The position numbers and the translations under genes were made by a program. A DNA stretch of 64,000 nucleotides from Chryseobacterium sp. Bi04. GTDB taxonomy: Bacteria; Bacteroidota; Bacteroidia; Flavobacteriales; Weeksellaceae. This document shows, piece by piece, positions 53,801 through 62,426 of the stretch. The stretch's first letter is position 1, and the number at the start of each line of letters is the position of its first letter. The stretch spans positions 62,001-126,000 of the forward strand of contig NZ_CAKKLP010000006.1 in NCBI RefSeq assembly GCF_918698085.1, given 5' to 3'. The notes under the pieces were generated by a model. It worked only from the letters and a program-made list of their open reading frames with translations, was not told the DNA's origin and ran no database searches.

Positions 53801-54166
53801 TTCCTGTATTTTATTCTTGTCAGAAAGCTCAGGGACCAATCTTATTGTATAATGAGTCTGTCCTTCATTGATCTGAATAATCCTGGATTCATAGCCAGGA
53901 TAACTTACGGATACAGACTTAGTGTCTGCCGGGATTTCTAATATGAATTTTCCGTCCTTATCGGTTACTGTACCTACAGATACACTTTCAATAACTCCTT
54001 CCAGCTCGGTTTTTGTAGAAACAGATTGTGTTTCTATTTTTATAGATGCACCGCTAATTATTTGAGATGTGTTTCCATCTTCTATCTTTCCGGTGATGGT
54101 TTTCTTTTGTTGCGCTAACGCGATATTAGCTGCTAAAAGAGGTAAAAGTATTAGAGTTTTTTTCAT
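50834..54166 (-). CDS. SusC/RagA-family TonB-linked outer-membrane transporter
   Basis: The 1110-aa protein has a signal peptide (MKKTLILLPLLAANIALAQ). A carboxypeptidase-D-like regulatory domain follows (about 22-105; VSVSYPGYESRIIQI ends it). The plug domain is at about 125-240, with QTSAVSTVKMDNINQAGVAS, the SusC signature LSGQIAGVAV and the block DITILKDAAATAIYGARAANGVI. The remainder is a beta-barrel ending in aromatic VTVGFNVSF. The regulatory domain carries an insertion (KTELEGVIESVSVGTVTDKDG) slightly longer than usual. It imports ligands delivered by SusD using TonB energy. Confidence 0.93.
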   Translation of the reverse strand: MKKTLILLPLLAANIALAQQKKTITGKIEDGNTSQIISGASIKIETQSVSTKTELEGVIESVSVGTVTDKDGKFILEIPADTKSVSVSYPGYESRIIQINEGQTHYTIRLVPELSDKNKIQEVIITGYQKIEKRKQTSAVSTVKMDNINQAGVASIDQMLSGQIAGVAVTPETGAPGSPAKIRIRGTASLSGPQDPLWVIDGLPLEGNDVPNFTDKDNIDQLQNFSIAGLNPNDIEDITILKDAAATAIYGARAANGVISITTKKGKKGTMRVNFSADTFITSRPDFGKLNLLNASEKVDLELMLAQRADLTYRADKGEVMRILTKNGQLDAFRNGGLDALNALTIQQINGLRNSNTDWGKLLYRNAINRQYGVSISGGSDRSDYYFSLGYYDEQGTTIGTGFKRYNLTLKNNYKLSDKLNAGISIFGTQSERESFITDADANISPVNYSRNANPYLTPYNADGSYRYDRDIDGFDDRYIPFNFLEERENTSYNLKNHSLKAILDLEYKVTKSLKFTSQLGIQYDTNETEKYAAQNTYFTRKMKEGTRYYKDGAYRYFLPDGAVKQNWDNDFFQYNWKLQGSYSTKINSVHEIDLMAGTELRKTEDNTTITRAFGYDPTTRRATAIVFPSSSFAAERKYETYREMPPVENAYASMFATASYTYDQKYTFFGSVRYDGTNLFGVNKKYKYLPIWAVSGSWLVSKENFMKNVNAISNFRLRASYGLQGNIDRNTSPFFIGEYSDATILPGSKENIINVISPPNDKLRWEKTTNVNFGLDLGLFKNRINLTADVYSRKGTDMISMKETPLETGFEYTMMNWGSLTNKGFELALSTRNIDKENFKWSTTINFAHNKSRVLSEQPRDNALLPSREGLPVNAVFALKTAGMDEQGNPMFWKGNEKISAADFFKLYDVYADFLPGQLVDTKLSNAELRSMFTYIGDRDPKFTGGIINTFKVHNFDLTVSATFNLKQTVMRTPSYRGSEFDRGRNYTRDIYEVGGSLPGITSPDMEANPNGWMANKWFTGNRSNAYSLLDVWAKEISYIRISSIRLGYTLPKEFTAPMGISALRLSVEGRNLFVFSNGYKGYFDPETYGNIYAQPITKSVTVGFNVSF

Positions 54167-54172
54167 AGCCGA

Positions 54173-56755
54173 TTATTTATTTAAAGCCTCTTCAATTCGA
54201 ATAATTAAGTCTGTGTAATGAGCTCTTGAAGCATCATCTCCTTTATATCTGGTTCTGTTCAGTAAATCCAGCACCTTGTGCAGTTCTGCCCTTTTATAGG
54301 TAGTTACTTCAGATACTCTTTTCATTGAGGAATAATTAATGTTTCTAAGCTCCTTATCATCTTCATGGAAAGTACAGATCATTGGCATTTTCAGGGTATT
54401 GTCTACCTTCAGTGCCTTTACCGCAGTCTTTTCAAATAATTTATTCACAGAAACAATTAAAGCGTCCACATAGTTCTTCTGCGTCATCTTTTCAAGGATC
54501 GTCAGACTTCCTCTTTTATTGAAAATAGCAGTTCTTATCTGATCAAATAAATTCTCAACAGTATATATTTCCCCTTTTGACCCCGAAACCTCATGTTTTA
54601 GCTCATTTTCCAATAATCTCAACAGTCTGTCATCCATCAACAGGGAATAAATATTTGCATACTGCATTCCTCTTGCCAGCGTATAAGGAGTCTGTTCAAA
54701 CGGTCCCATTGGAGAATTTTTAACAGGATATGTTTTCTCTGAGATCGGATTGAAAAATAACCATTCCGGAAGGTTGATGGCATTCTTAACAAGATAATCA
54801 ACAGCTCTTCTCTGGGTTTCTGCAGGTACTGCTTCGTAAGCTTTTTTCTTATTTCCGAAATTCGTATGGTTCAGATAAATTCCTCCTACATTCGCCATGA
54901 CATGACCGGTATACAGATCCCATTGCCCAATAGCCCCTAAATACAATTTCCCTGCATCCGTATAATCTTTACCATCTGCATAGCTCCATTTTAAAAGATT
55001 ATCTACAACAATTTTCAGGTTTTTCATCCCGTATTCACTGGCCTTCATAGCATCATCACCCAAATCTTCAGATTGTGAACGCGGATCTATAGTTTCCAGA
55101 TAACTTTGCTGTTCTCCATAAAAATACAGAGGGTCGTCCTCATGTTTCTCTATTAAATTTCTCAATGCTTTTTTCTCAGAAAATTCTTCAGGATACCAAC
55201 GGTAGCCCCATTCGATAGCATATTTATCGTAAATTCCAATTTTTGGAGTAATAGCAGTAACACCATCTTGCGGCTGAGCTACATAATTGTAACGGGCATA
55301 ATCCATGATAGAAGGTGCTGTACCGCCCATCTTATCGGTAAACTCTTTGGAACGGAGTGATTCTACAGGAAAGGCGAAGGAAGATCCCATATTATGTTTC
55401 AATCCGAAAGTATGTCCTACTTCATGGGACGAAACGAACCGGATAGCTTCTCCCATATATTCATCACTGAATTTATTTCCTCTGGCTTTAGGATCTATAG
55501 GCCCTATCTGAATTCTCATCCATTCCTGAAGCGAAGTCATTACATTATGCCACCAGATGATATCCGCCTCTATAATCTCACCACTTCTAGGATCCACTAC
55601 CGAAGGCCCCATAGCATTAGATTTAGGGGAAGCCGCATAGGTAATCACCGAATATCTTACATCATCAATATCAAAATCCTCATCTTTCTCATCCGGCATC
55701 TTTGCAATGACCGCATTTTTGAAACCAGCCTGCTCAAAAGCCACTTGCCAGTCATGAACTCCTGCAATAATTTTCTCACGCCACTGCTTTGGGGTGGATG
55801 GATCAATATAATATACAATCGGTTTTTTAGGTTCTACCAATTCTCCTTTCAAATACCTTTCTTTATCTTCATCTTTAGGTTCCAAATTCCATTTGGTAAT
55901 AAAGAATTTCTCATCCATTTTCTGTTGGCCATCATTAAATGCCCAGTGTTTTTCTGTAAAAAACCCCACTCTTGGATCAGAAACTCTCGGTTTCATAGGA
56001 GTTTTAGAAAGCAGTACAAGATTAGTGGTTACACCAAGTGTTACCGGCAAATCAACACCTCCTTCATTCACGGATGTTGACAACTGGGATTTCACCACAA
56101 GGTTCTGAGGAAATGTCTTCACGCCTTCAATGTAAGAAAGGCTTGATTTCACTGATCCCCCCAATCCTACATTAGCCAAAACATCATTAAAGCTTTTCTG
56201 ATTTCCATCAAAAACTTTGTTTACCTTAATGGCTACCGCCGTAGAATCTGAATTTTGAGCTTCAATATCAAAAACTTCAATAATAGATTCTGAGAAATTA
56301 TCTTTTACAGATTTTGTAATAGCATCATTTTTAGGGGAAGAAACTTTCGCCTCTGAAGTTCTGACCCAAACTTTTTTAGCTACGGTATCGCGGTGAAATG
56401 AAATGATTTTATTTTCATAGTTCATTCCTTTGTTTAAACCAGCTTCATTTACCTGCATAGGTACCTGAGACAGTTTATTAACCACCAAAAACTGACGCCC
56501 CATCAGGCTGTCAGGAATTTCAAAATAAACATCCGTTTTTACCTGGATCGTATTAAAAAGTCCTTTTTTATAAGTTCCTTTTTTGATCAGGTCTTCAATT
56601 TTTTTTGTTTTCTTCGAAGAAACGTCAGCTTTTTCAGTTTTTTCTTTAGTCGTTTTTACAGAATCTTTTTTCTGTGCCAGCACTGCCGGCGAAGCCACAG
56701 CAAGTCCTAAATACAGTGCCAGCCTGTAATTCTTCATTAAAATAGTCCGATTCAT
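54173..56755 (-). CDS. Exported zinc metalloprotease, DUF5117/DUF5118 type
   Basis: The 860-aa protein has a signal peptide (about residues 1-28, ending VLAQ). The zinc site is complete: SSHEVGHTFGLKHNMGSS, with His444 and His448 and the third His in the metzincin-like HExxHxxGxxH spacing. The N-terminal propeptide-like DUF5118/5117 region contains KVDVYFEIPDSLMGRQFLV-like strands, and the C-terminal half is helical. It precedes susC by 6 bases, so protein cleavage and SusCD uptake may be linked. A -7 box lies 32 bases upstream. The second ATG at 56737 is a possible alternative start. Confidence 0.88.
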   Translation of the reverse strand: MNRTILMKNYRLALYLGLAVASPAVLAQKKDSVKTTKEKTEKADVSSKKTKKIEDLIKKGTYKKGLFNTIQVKTDVYFEIPDSLMGRQFLVVNKLSQVPMQVNEAGLNKGMNYENKIISFHRDTVAKKVWVRTSEAKVSSPKNDAITKSVKDNFSESIIEVFDIEAQNSDSTAVAIKVNKVFDGNQKSFNDVLANVGLGGSVKSSLSYIEGVKTFPQNLVVKSQLSTSVNEGGVDLPVTLGVTTNLVLLSKTPMKPRVSDPRVGFFTEKHWAFNDGQQKMDEKFFITKWNLEPKDEDKERYLKGELVEPKKPIVYYIDPSTPKQWREKIIAGVHDWQVAFEQAGFKNAVIAKMPDEKDEDFDIDDVRYSVITYAASPKSNAMGPSVVDPRSGEIIEADIIWWHNVMTSLQEWMRIQIGPIDPKARGNKFSDEYMGEAIRFVSSHEVGHTFGLKHNMGSSFAFPVESLRSKEFTDKMGGTAPSIMDYARYNYVAQPQDGVTAITPKIGIYDKYAIEWGYRWYPEEFSEKKALRNLIEKHEDDPLYFYGEQQSYLETIDPRSQSEDLGDDAMKASEYGMKNLKIVVDNLLKWSYADGKDYTDAGKLYLGAIGQWDLYTGHVMANVGGIYLNHTNFGNKKKAYEAVPAETQRRAVDYLVKNAINLPEWLFFNPISEKTYPVKNSPMGPFEQTPYTLARGMQYANIYSLLMDDRLLRLLENELKHEVSGSKGEIYTVENLFDQIRTAIFNKRGSLTILEKMTQKNYVDALIVSVNKLFEKTAVKALKVDNTLKMPMICTFHEDDKELRNINYSSMKRVSEVTTYKRAELHKVLDLLNRTRYKGDDASRAHYTDLIIRIEEALNK

Positions 56756-56786
56756 TCCAAATAGTAAATATCTTAGTTTCAGCGGG

Positions 56787-56794
56787 CAAAGCTA
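56787..56794 (-). promoter_or_regulatory. -7 box TAGCTTTG of the metalloprotease/SusCD operon
   Basis: Minus-strand match to TAnnTTTG, 32 bases upstream of the start. No -33 TTG at standard distance, which would suit activator-dependent control. Confidence 0.5.
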
Positions 56795-56867
56795 TAGGTA
56801 AAGAGAATCATATATATAGTGTTAGGGAGTGAGAGGGGATATTTCGGGAGTGAATGGATTTTTATTT

Positions 56868-58451
56868 TCACTTCATTAATGGCAAAAAACATATGAAATA
56901 TTCACCATCTACAGAAATATTAACAAAATTATGTTTAAAATATCCATAAACTTGATTCAAATAATCAATTCCGAATTTCTCTCCCTGAACGGGTTCTGTT
57001 TTGAGCTGCCAGGTATTTTTTACAATGATCCCTTCTTTTTCAATGGTAATGATAATTTCCAGAGGCTGATCTATGGTTGCTATATTATGTTTTATCGCAT
57101 TTTCCGTTACGATTTGAAGAGACAGATAAGGAATCTTATTTTCCAAACTCTCCTGATTATTAATCACTAATTTAAACTTCAGCTCTTCATCAAACCTGCT
57201 TTTCAAAAGTTCCATATACTGCTGTATAAAATTAATCTCCTGGGCAACGGAAACAATATTTTCCTTGGGAGGTACAATAAGATAGCGGTAGATCTTTGAA
57301 AGATTCATGGTAAACTTTTGCGCATTGTCTTTATTAATCCCGATCAGCATATATAGGGAATTCAGAGAATTGAACAGAAAATGCGGATTGATATTATTTT
57401 TAAGCTGCTGAAGCTGGTTGATGACTTCTGCTTTGTGCATCTTTTCGTTCTCTACCAACAATAAGTTCTTTTCAGACTGTATTTTTTCTTTTTCCCTATA
57501 GGCAATATGAGCAGATCTCTGAAACAATATAAAGACCGTTACAATAAGAAATAATGCTGCCAGAAAAATATAGGTGGTATACGTTTTTACTTTGTATACA
57601 TTTTCATCGATAATAAAATTGACGTGGTTAACCACGGTATATCCTTCAAAATTATCCGTTTTTAAGGGTTTTATAAACCGGGTGACTTCAACTCCCAGAT
57701 ACTCAGAGATTGCAATGCCTTCGGTATATCCTGATTTTGTTTCACTGCTCAATGTATCTTTAGACTTAATATCTGTAAAATCAAAAATATTTTTACCAAG
57801 GTATTTCTTTTCAGGATGGGTAATACAAATACCTTCTTTGGTAAAAACATAGGCGTAGGTATTAGAGCTTTTATCTACATTGATAAAATATTGATGAAGG
57901 TCATCCAGACTTACAGCAGAACCATAATACAGTTTATTTTTATCCGGCAACAGCAAAGAATCATAGCTCACCCAATACAAGCTGTCTTTACGGGTAATTA
58001 GAAGGTCTTTGAAATGCCCGGCTGCATTATTTTTTAAAGTGACAGACTTTTCTATGTTTCCTGTTTTTTTGAAAACATCAGACAATGGGGTATTACTCTC
58101 GGTTTTTCCGGAGACGTCATTATAATAGTAATACCAGCTGTAAGCTAAAAGATTGCGTTTTTTGTTCAGGTCATTTAAAACGGAAGAATAATCTTTATAG
58201 TTTTTCAACCCGTCTTTTTGGATCAGGGCACGAAGCAGATATTGATAATCCTCAATATTTCTAAATTCCTTTTCAACGGATTCATATTTACGGACAAAAG
58301 TTTTCCTTGCGAAATCTTCGGTATTTTTCTGGCTGTCACGGGTAATTAAAAAGCTCAAAATAGCGAGTGCTACAACTGCAATTAAAGAAACAGATAAAGC
58401 AGCTATAAAAACAGATTTCTGAGACAGTGCACGTTTAAAGTTAATATTCAA
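56868..58451 (-). CDS. LytS-type sensor histidine kinase
   Basis: The 527-aa inner-membrane kinase has two transmembrane helices (about 14-37 and 288-312). They enclose a 250-residue extracytoplasmic sensor region that looks Cache-like (AYVFTKEGICITHPEKKYLG). A short coiled coil leads to the His_kinase block QLKNNINPHFLFNSLNSLYM, with the phospho-acceptor His in NPHF. The ATPase N box follows (ITENAIKHNI). This family signals to LytTR regulators, and the only such regulator nearby is the gene at 48666-49427. The metalloprotease and SusCD genes lie between them. Confidence 0.9.
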   Translation of the reverse strand: MNINFKRALSQKSVFIAALSVSLIAVVALAILSFLITRDSQKNTEDFARKTFVRKYESVEKEFRNIEDYQYLLRALIQKDGLKNYKDYSSVLNDLNKKRNLLAYSWYYYYNDVSGKTESNTPLSDVFKKTGNIEKSVTLKNNAAGHFKDLLITRKDSLYWVSYDSLLLPDKNKLYYGSAVSLDDLHQYFINVDKSSNTYAYVFTKEGICITHPEKKYLGKNIFDFTDIKSKDTLSSETKSGYTEGIAISEYLGVEVTRFIKPLKTDNFEGYTVVNHVNFIIDENVYKVKTYTTYIFLAALFLIVTVFILFQRSAHIAYREKEKIQSEKNLLLVENEKMHKAEVINQLQQLKNNINPHFLFNSLNSLYMLIGINKDNAQKFTMNLSKIYRYLIVPPKENIVSVAQEINFIQQYMELLKSRFDEELKFKLVINNQESLENKIPYLSLQIVTENAIKHNIATIDQPLEIIITIEKEGIIVKNTWQLKTEPVQGEKFGIDYLNQVYGYFKHNFVNISVDGEYFICFLPLMK

Positions 58452-58497
58452 TGTATTCTAAATTCTTGTTTCCTCCTACAGGTAAATTATTCGTTTG

Positions 58498-58526
58498 CAA
58501 AATTATAACAAAGATTTCAGGACCAA
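58498..58526 (-). promoter_or_regulatory. Promoter of the sensor kinase gene
   Basis: Minus-strand TTG (58524-58526), an 18-base spacer and TAATTTTG (58498-58505) match the consensus with good spacing. The start codon is 46 bases downstream. Confidence 0.65.
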
Positions 58527-58571
58527 AAAGTGAATTATATATATAATCAGAATACGTAGAAAAATCATCTC

Positions 58572-58615
58572 ATAATATTCAAAACCATCTTCATGAAGAC
58601 GTTTTTGAATATTAT
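58572..58615 (-). terminator. Terminator overlapping the esterase stop codon
   Basis: ATAATATTCAAAA (58572-58584) pairs with TTTTGAATATTAT (58603-58615), and the outer arm contains the stop codon. It also gives T6 on the plus strand. Confidence 0.7.
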
Positions 58616-59577
58616 TTTTTCCTTTTATTTGTTTTACAAAAAAGCCTGCCCATCATAAACTTTTTATATTGATTGTTCATGGGAGAATCAAACAGATCAA
58701 AAACATGTAAGGCACCTGGAATAACCCATAGTTCAGTCTTGACACCAGCCTTATACAGCAACTGTGCAAATTCTATATCTTCATCCCTTAAAGGATCCAG
58801 TTCACAGGCAACAATGGTTGTTGGAGGCAGCTTAGTAAAATTATCGTAATGAGTTAAATCTGCATATCTGATACGTTTATTTACATTCTCTTCCCCCAAA
58901 AAATGAAGCCATGCCGTTTGAGCATATATCCTGTTCCATAAAAGAGCATCTGTAAACTCTTCCATTGAAGAAGTGTCTAACCGGTTATGAATTACCGGAT
59001 ACAATAAAAACTGATGCTTTATATTTTCAATATGATGATCTACAGCCATCTGGGTAACTGCTGCTGCCAGGTGACCTCCAGCGCTGGCTCCTAAAACCGT
59101 GATATGAGCAGGATTAATTCCCAACTGAGCTTCCCCTTCACTAATCACCCATTGTAAAGCATCAAAACCATCCAGAATTGGAACTGGAAACCGATACTGA
59201 GGAGATAATCGGTAATCTACCGACACAATAGTTGCATTGAGCTTATCTGCAATTTCGAACATCTGATTGTCCACCTGTTCGGGTAAACCGAAAACATATC
59301 CTCCTCCATGAAAATATAAGAGCGTTTTATCCATGTTATATTTTTCAGGCTGATAAATATGTAACCTGATTTCATATCTATCCACTGAACTTTCTATAAA
59401 AATATCTTTTATAAGGATATAATCGGAATGCTTAAAAGGATGCGCTTTTATAAATTCTTTTCTTTCCTTCTGGATTAGCTCAGGATTATTTAAAAATACA
59501 TCTTCATCAATTTCTAATGAATAGGGAGTATTCTCTATACTTATTCTTAAATCTTCATCAATTCTGTTAAAGTCCAT
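58612..59577 (-). CDS. Alpha/beta hydrolase, HSL-like esterase
   Basis: The 321-aa cytoplasmic esterase has the hormone-sensitive-lipase oxyanion motif YFHGGGYVFG. The nucleophile elbow is VLGASAGGHLAAA, with Ser in GASAGG. The acid block is ACELDPLRDEDIEF and the terminal His is in PGALHVFDLF. These assign it to the HSL/BD-FAE-like carboxylesterases acting on short acyl esters. It has a divergent HxlR regulator gene next to it, with 131 bases between their starts, so control by that regulator is likely. Substrate unknown. Confidence 0.85.
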   Translation of the reverse strand: MDFNRIDEDLRISIENTPYSLEIDEDVFLNNPELIQKERKEFIKAHPFKHSDYILIKDIFIESSVDRYEIRLHIYQPEKYNMDKTLLYFHGGGYVFGLPEQVDNQMFEIADKLNATIVSVDYRLSPQYRFPVPILDGFDALQWVISEGEAQLGINPAHITVLGASAGGHLAAAVTQMAVDHHIENIKHQFLLYPVIHNRLDTSSMEEFTDALLWNRIYAQTAWLHFLGEENVNKRIRYADLTHYDNFTKLPPTTIVACELDPLRDEDIEFAQLLYKAGVKTELWVIPGALHVFDLFDSPMNNQYKKFMMGRLFCKTNKRKK

Positions 59578-59647
59578 GCTGTTATATTTTTAATACAAAT
59601 GAAATCTGCAAAGAAGATATTTGCTGTTTTTTATTTGTAAATTTAAC

Positions 59648-59657
59648 TTACATGTAA
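59648..59657. promoter_or_regulatory. Candidate HxlR operator palindrome
   Basis: TTACATGTAA is a perfect 10-bp palindrome in the intergenic region between the esterase and the HxlR regulator. Dimeric winged-helix regulators commonly bind such sites. No experimental support. Confidence 0.35.
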
Positions 59658-59708
59658 TATGCTGTCCAAGTATGTATTAGATTGTATGAAACGAACAAAA
59701 ATGTAAGT

Positions 59709-60083
59709 ATGAGTATTAAAGAATCATCCACCAATAATGAAAATAAAAAAACACTGGAACACAGCTGTTCAGAAATATATGCCGTTAATCTGATCAGCGG
59801 GCGCTGGATCCTCTCTATTTGTTATCATCTTAGACAAGGAAAGCTGAGGTTCTATGAATTAAAGAACAATATTCCCAATATTTCCGAAAGAATGCTTACC
59901 CTTCAGCTGAAAAAAATGGAACATGAAAATTTGATTATCAAAAATATTTATGCAGAAGTTCCTCCGAGAGTAGAATATGAATTATCCGAGATTGGTAAAA
60001 GATTAATTCCCATACTGAATGAATTGGAAATCTGGGGTAAGGAGCATAAAAATGATAAACAAAATAATAATGAATCATCCTAG
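59709..60083 (+). CDS. HxlR-family winged-helix transcriptional regulator
   Basis: The 124-aa protein has the HxlR winged-helix layout: CSEIYAVNLISGRWILSICYHL, then RFYELKNNIPNISERMLTLQLKKME with the recognition helix, then the wing EVPPRVEYELSEIGKRLIPIL. The Cys near position 18 corresponds to the redox/aldehyde-sensing Cys of some HxlR members. The ATG at 59709 is used; a TTG 27 bases upstream is less likely. It probably controls the divergent esterase. Confidence 0.88.
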   Translation: MSIKESSTNNENKKTLEHSCSEIYAVNLISGRWILSICYHLRQGKLRFYELKNNIPNISERMLTLQLKKMEHENLIIKNIYAEVPPRVEYELSEIGKRLIPILNELEIWGKEHKNDKQNNNESS

Positions 60084-60261
60084 TGACATTAAAGTTAGCT
60101 TTCAAAATCTGTAAGTTTAAATTCCGGTTGTTATTTTCATATGATCTGTTAACCAAAGCAGTCATAAATCTTAAAATTAGTTAATATACTCTATCAGGAA
60201 GTGGAATCAGCTCTTTATGTTTTGAAAATTAATTATCTTCGCCTACAAATCTAATTTGAAA

Positions 60262-61437
60262 ATGAAGAAGATCATCTCCGGGATATCTATTTTTTGTTCT
60301 ATCATTATCTCAGCTCAAGAGTCTATCCAGTTCCAGGAATTACCATTCAAGGATATTATCGCAAAGGCAAAAAAGGAAAAGAAATTGGTTTTTCTAGATG
60401 CCTATGCTTCCTGGTGTGGCCCATGTAAGATGATGGAAAAAAATGTTTTCACTCAAAAATCCGTTGGAGATTATTTCAATACCAGCTTCATTAATGCAAG
60501 ATTCGATATGGAAAAAGGTGAAGGACGTGAAATTGCAGCTAAATATGGAGTACGGTCTTATCCTACCTATCTTTTTTTAAATGGTGAAGGAGAACTTGTT
60601 TCTCAAAACTCCGGATATATGGAGGCAGGTATGTTTGTGACTATGGCTCAGGACATCAATTCTCCGGGCAATAAAAAAGGTTCTTTGAAAGAACGTTTTG
60701 CCAATGGTGAAAAAGATCCCGAATTTCTGATCAATGTCATGAAACTGAACTCCAGCAGTAATTTTGATTTCGCTAAAAAAGCTTCGGAAAGATATTTTGA
60801 AAATAAAAAAAAGACTGAAGAGCTTTCAAAAGAAGAAATCGGCCTCCTGCTCTATTTCGTAAAGTCAACAGAAGACCGTAATTATACTGTTTTCACTTCA
60901 AGAAAAGCTGAAATTATTAAGTTTTTACCTGAAGATACCTATAAAGAATTTGATGCTCAGCTGAAATTATCCAAAATAGTAGAACAGTCCATTGATGATA
61001 AAAACAAAAGAATCAATGACGATACCTTTATGAAAGCAGCCGAGCCTTTGGTAGGCAAAGAGGCAGCCATCACAAAGCTTAATCAGACCAAACTTAGCTA
61101 TTACGAGCAGAACGCTAATTTTCCGGAATTTGAGAAAGCTGCGTTAGACTATTATAAAAATGCTGATGCTTTTGAACCCAATGAACTATTAAGGGCTGCA
61201 TGGGTATTCAGTGATCATATCAAAACACCAGCCTCATTAAAGAAGGCCACAGAATGGGCAGAAAAGTCTGTAATGAGAAGTGAAACCTCTGAAAACACTT
61301 ATATTCTCGCCAAGCTGTATTTTCTGACAGGCAATAAAGAAATGGCAAAGAATTATGCAGAAATGTCTAAAAATATAGCCACTCAAACCCATAAAGATTC
61401 AAAACTGGCCGAAGAGCTATTAAATCAAATACAATAA
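60262..61437 (+). CDS. Exported thioredoxin-fold protein with helical C-terminus
   Basis: The 391-aa protein has a signal peptide (MKKIISGISIFCSIIISAQ) and a thioredoxin domain (about 30-140). The active site is AYASWCGPCKMMEKNVF, and the cis-Pro block is GVRSYPTYLFLNGEGELV. Such domains in the periplasm reduce or shuffle disulfides. The C-terminal 230 residues are helical, with TPR-like ending (ENTYILAKLYFLTGNKEMAK). A DUF3575 outer-membrane protein follows by 7 bases and a small membrane protein after that, so these three probably form one operon. The ATG at 60262 is preferred to a TTG at 60256. Confidence 0.85.
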   Translation: MKKIISGISIFCSIIISAQESIQFQELPFKDIIAKAKKEKKLVFLDAYASWCGPCKMMEKNVFTQKSVGDYFNTSFINARFDMEKGEGREIAAKYGVRSYPTYLFLNGEGELVSQNSGYMEAGMFVTMAQDINSPGNKKGSLKERFANGEKDPEFLINVMKLNSSSNFDFAKKASERYFENKKKTEELSKEEIGLLLYFVKSTEDRNYTVFTSRKAEIIKFLPEDTYKEFDAQLKLSKIVEQSIDDKNKRINDDTFMKAAEPLVGKEAAITKLNQTKLSYYEQNANFPEFEKAALDYYKNADAFEPNELLRAAWVFSDHIKTPASLKKATEWAEKSVMRSETSENTYILAKLYFLTGNKEMAKNYAEMSKNIATQTHKDSKLAEELLNQIQ

Positions 61438-61444
61438 CACACCG

Positions 61445-62071
61445 ATGAATTATAAATTATTGACAGGCGCTTTAGCTTTCCTAGCAATAGGTACTCTAAA
61501 CGCTCAGGAACAGGAACAAGGACAGGATAAAAGTTTATACATAAAGGGGAACGCTCTTTTTCTACCCATAGGAATCATCAACGCCGGTGTAGAAAAGCAG
61601 ATAAGCCCTAAATATACCATTCAGGGAGATGTTTTTATTTCCCCATGGAAATCTTTTGCCGGACATAAGCTTCAATATTATTCTGCTTCTGTAGAAGGCA
61701 GGTATTATTTCAAAGAGGCTTTTAAACACTGGTATCTGGGAGCGAATCTTGCTTTTGCAGCCTATAATGTTCAAAAATGGAACTATTGGAATGATAGGGT
61801 TATTGTCAGGGAAAATGGTGACACTTATATCAACTCCAATCTTTACCAAAAAGGATTTTCTATTATGCTGGGGCTAACTGCCGGCTATCAGTTTCAGTTA
61901 TCTGACCGTTGGAATCTTGACATCTATGGTACTGTTGGAACATCCCAGAGTTTTTATAAAGGGTATGATAAAACAACAGGAAAAAGATATGACCAGGCAA
62001 GCGGTCTTAATAAAAGTGGCGAATTTATCCCATACAGAGGAGGGGTCATGATCTCTTACAAATTTAAATAA
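61445..62071 (+). CDS. DUF3575-like outer-membrane beta-barrel protein
   Basis: The 208-aa protein has a signal peptide (MNYKLLTGALAFLAIGTLNAQ). The mature part has alternating strands: SLYIKGNALFLPIGIINAGVEKQISPKY, LQYYSASVEGRYYF, WYLGANLAFAAYNVQKW and MLGLTAGYQFQLSDRWNLDIYG, ending RGGVMISYKFK with a C-terminal Phe-Lys. This matches DUF3575 small barrels. Function unknown; it is co-transcribed with the thioredoxin-fold gene. Confidence 0.82.
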   Translation: MNYKLLTGALAFLAIGTLNAQEQEQGQDKSLYIKGNALFLPIGIINAGVEKQISPKYTIQGDVFISPWKSFAGHKLQYYSASVEGRYYFKEAFKHWYLGANLAFAAYNVQKWNYWNDRVIVRENGDTYINSNLYQKGFSIMLGLTAGYQFQLSDRWNLDIYGTVGTSQSFYKGYDKTTGKRYDQASGLNKSGEFIPYRGGVMISYKFK

Positions 62072-62075
62072 TACA

Positions 62076-62282
62076 ATGAAACCATTCGGAAGAAATCATA
62101 TTATCATTTCAGTGATCACTTTTGTGATCCTTTTTTTAATGAACTACCTTGGGAATGATCTTCCTGATAAATTACAAAGAGCTTTGCTCACTGCTTTTGC
62201 AGGAGTTGTTGGGTTAACTGTGGGTTTATTTATCTTAAACAAAGGTAAAAATGACAAAAACCCACCTCAGCATTTTGATTAG
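62076..62282 (+). CDS. Small two-helix membrane protein
   Basis: The 68-aa protein has two hydrophobic helices (about 8-25 IIISVITFVILFLMNYL and 40-55 LLTAFAGVVGLTVGLFIL), with basic and Asn-rich ends. No known family. It starts 4 bases after the barrel gene, so it is probably the last gene of that operon. Confidence 0.65.
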   Translation: MKPFGRNHIIISVITFVILFLMNYLGNDLPDKLQRALLTAFAGVVGLTVGLFILNKGKNDKNPPQHFD

Positions 62283-62286
62283 TTAA

Positions 62287-62402
62287 AAGCTGGAAGTTAG
62301 AAGCACGAGGCTGGAAGTTATTTTCAGTCATATTACTACCAACTGGTCTTAAAAAAAATAAAAGCCATTTTTATGGCTTTCATAACTTCCGACTTCCAGC
62401 TT
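62287..62402. repeat. Intergenic inverted repeat of REP type
   Basis: AAGCTGGAAGT (62287-62297) and ACTTCCAGCTT (62392-62402) form an 11-bp inverted repeat, and GCTGGAAGTTA occurs again at about 62310 as a direct repeat. Chryseobacterium genomes often show such intergenic GCTGGAAGTT elements, from memory. Confidence 0.5.
62361..62380 (-). terminator. Terminator between convergent genes
   Basis: AAAGCCAT/ATGGCTTT with a T4 loop, followed on the minus strand by a long T run; it ends the namZ transcript. Confidence 0.75.
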
Positions 62403-62426
62403 CAAACCTCCTTTCTAGCCCCCCAA

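Noticed and set aside
55394..56080. 228-aa plus-strand ORF opposite the metalloprotease
   Set aside because: Composition and low-complexity basic character are those of an antisense frame; the opposite strand encodes a clear zinc protease.
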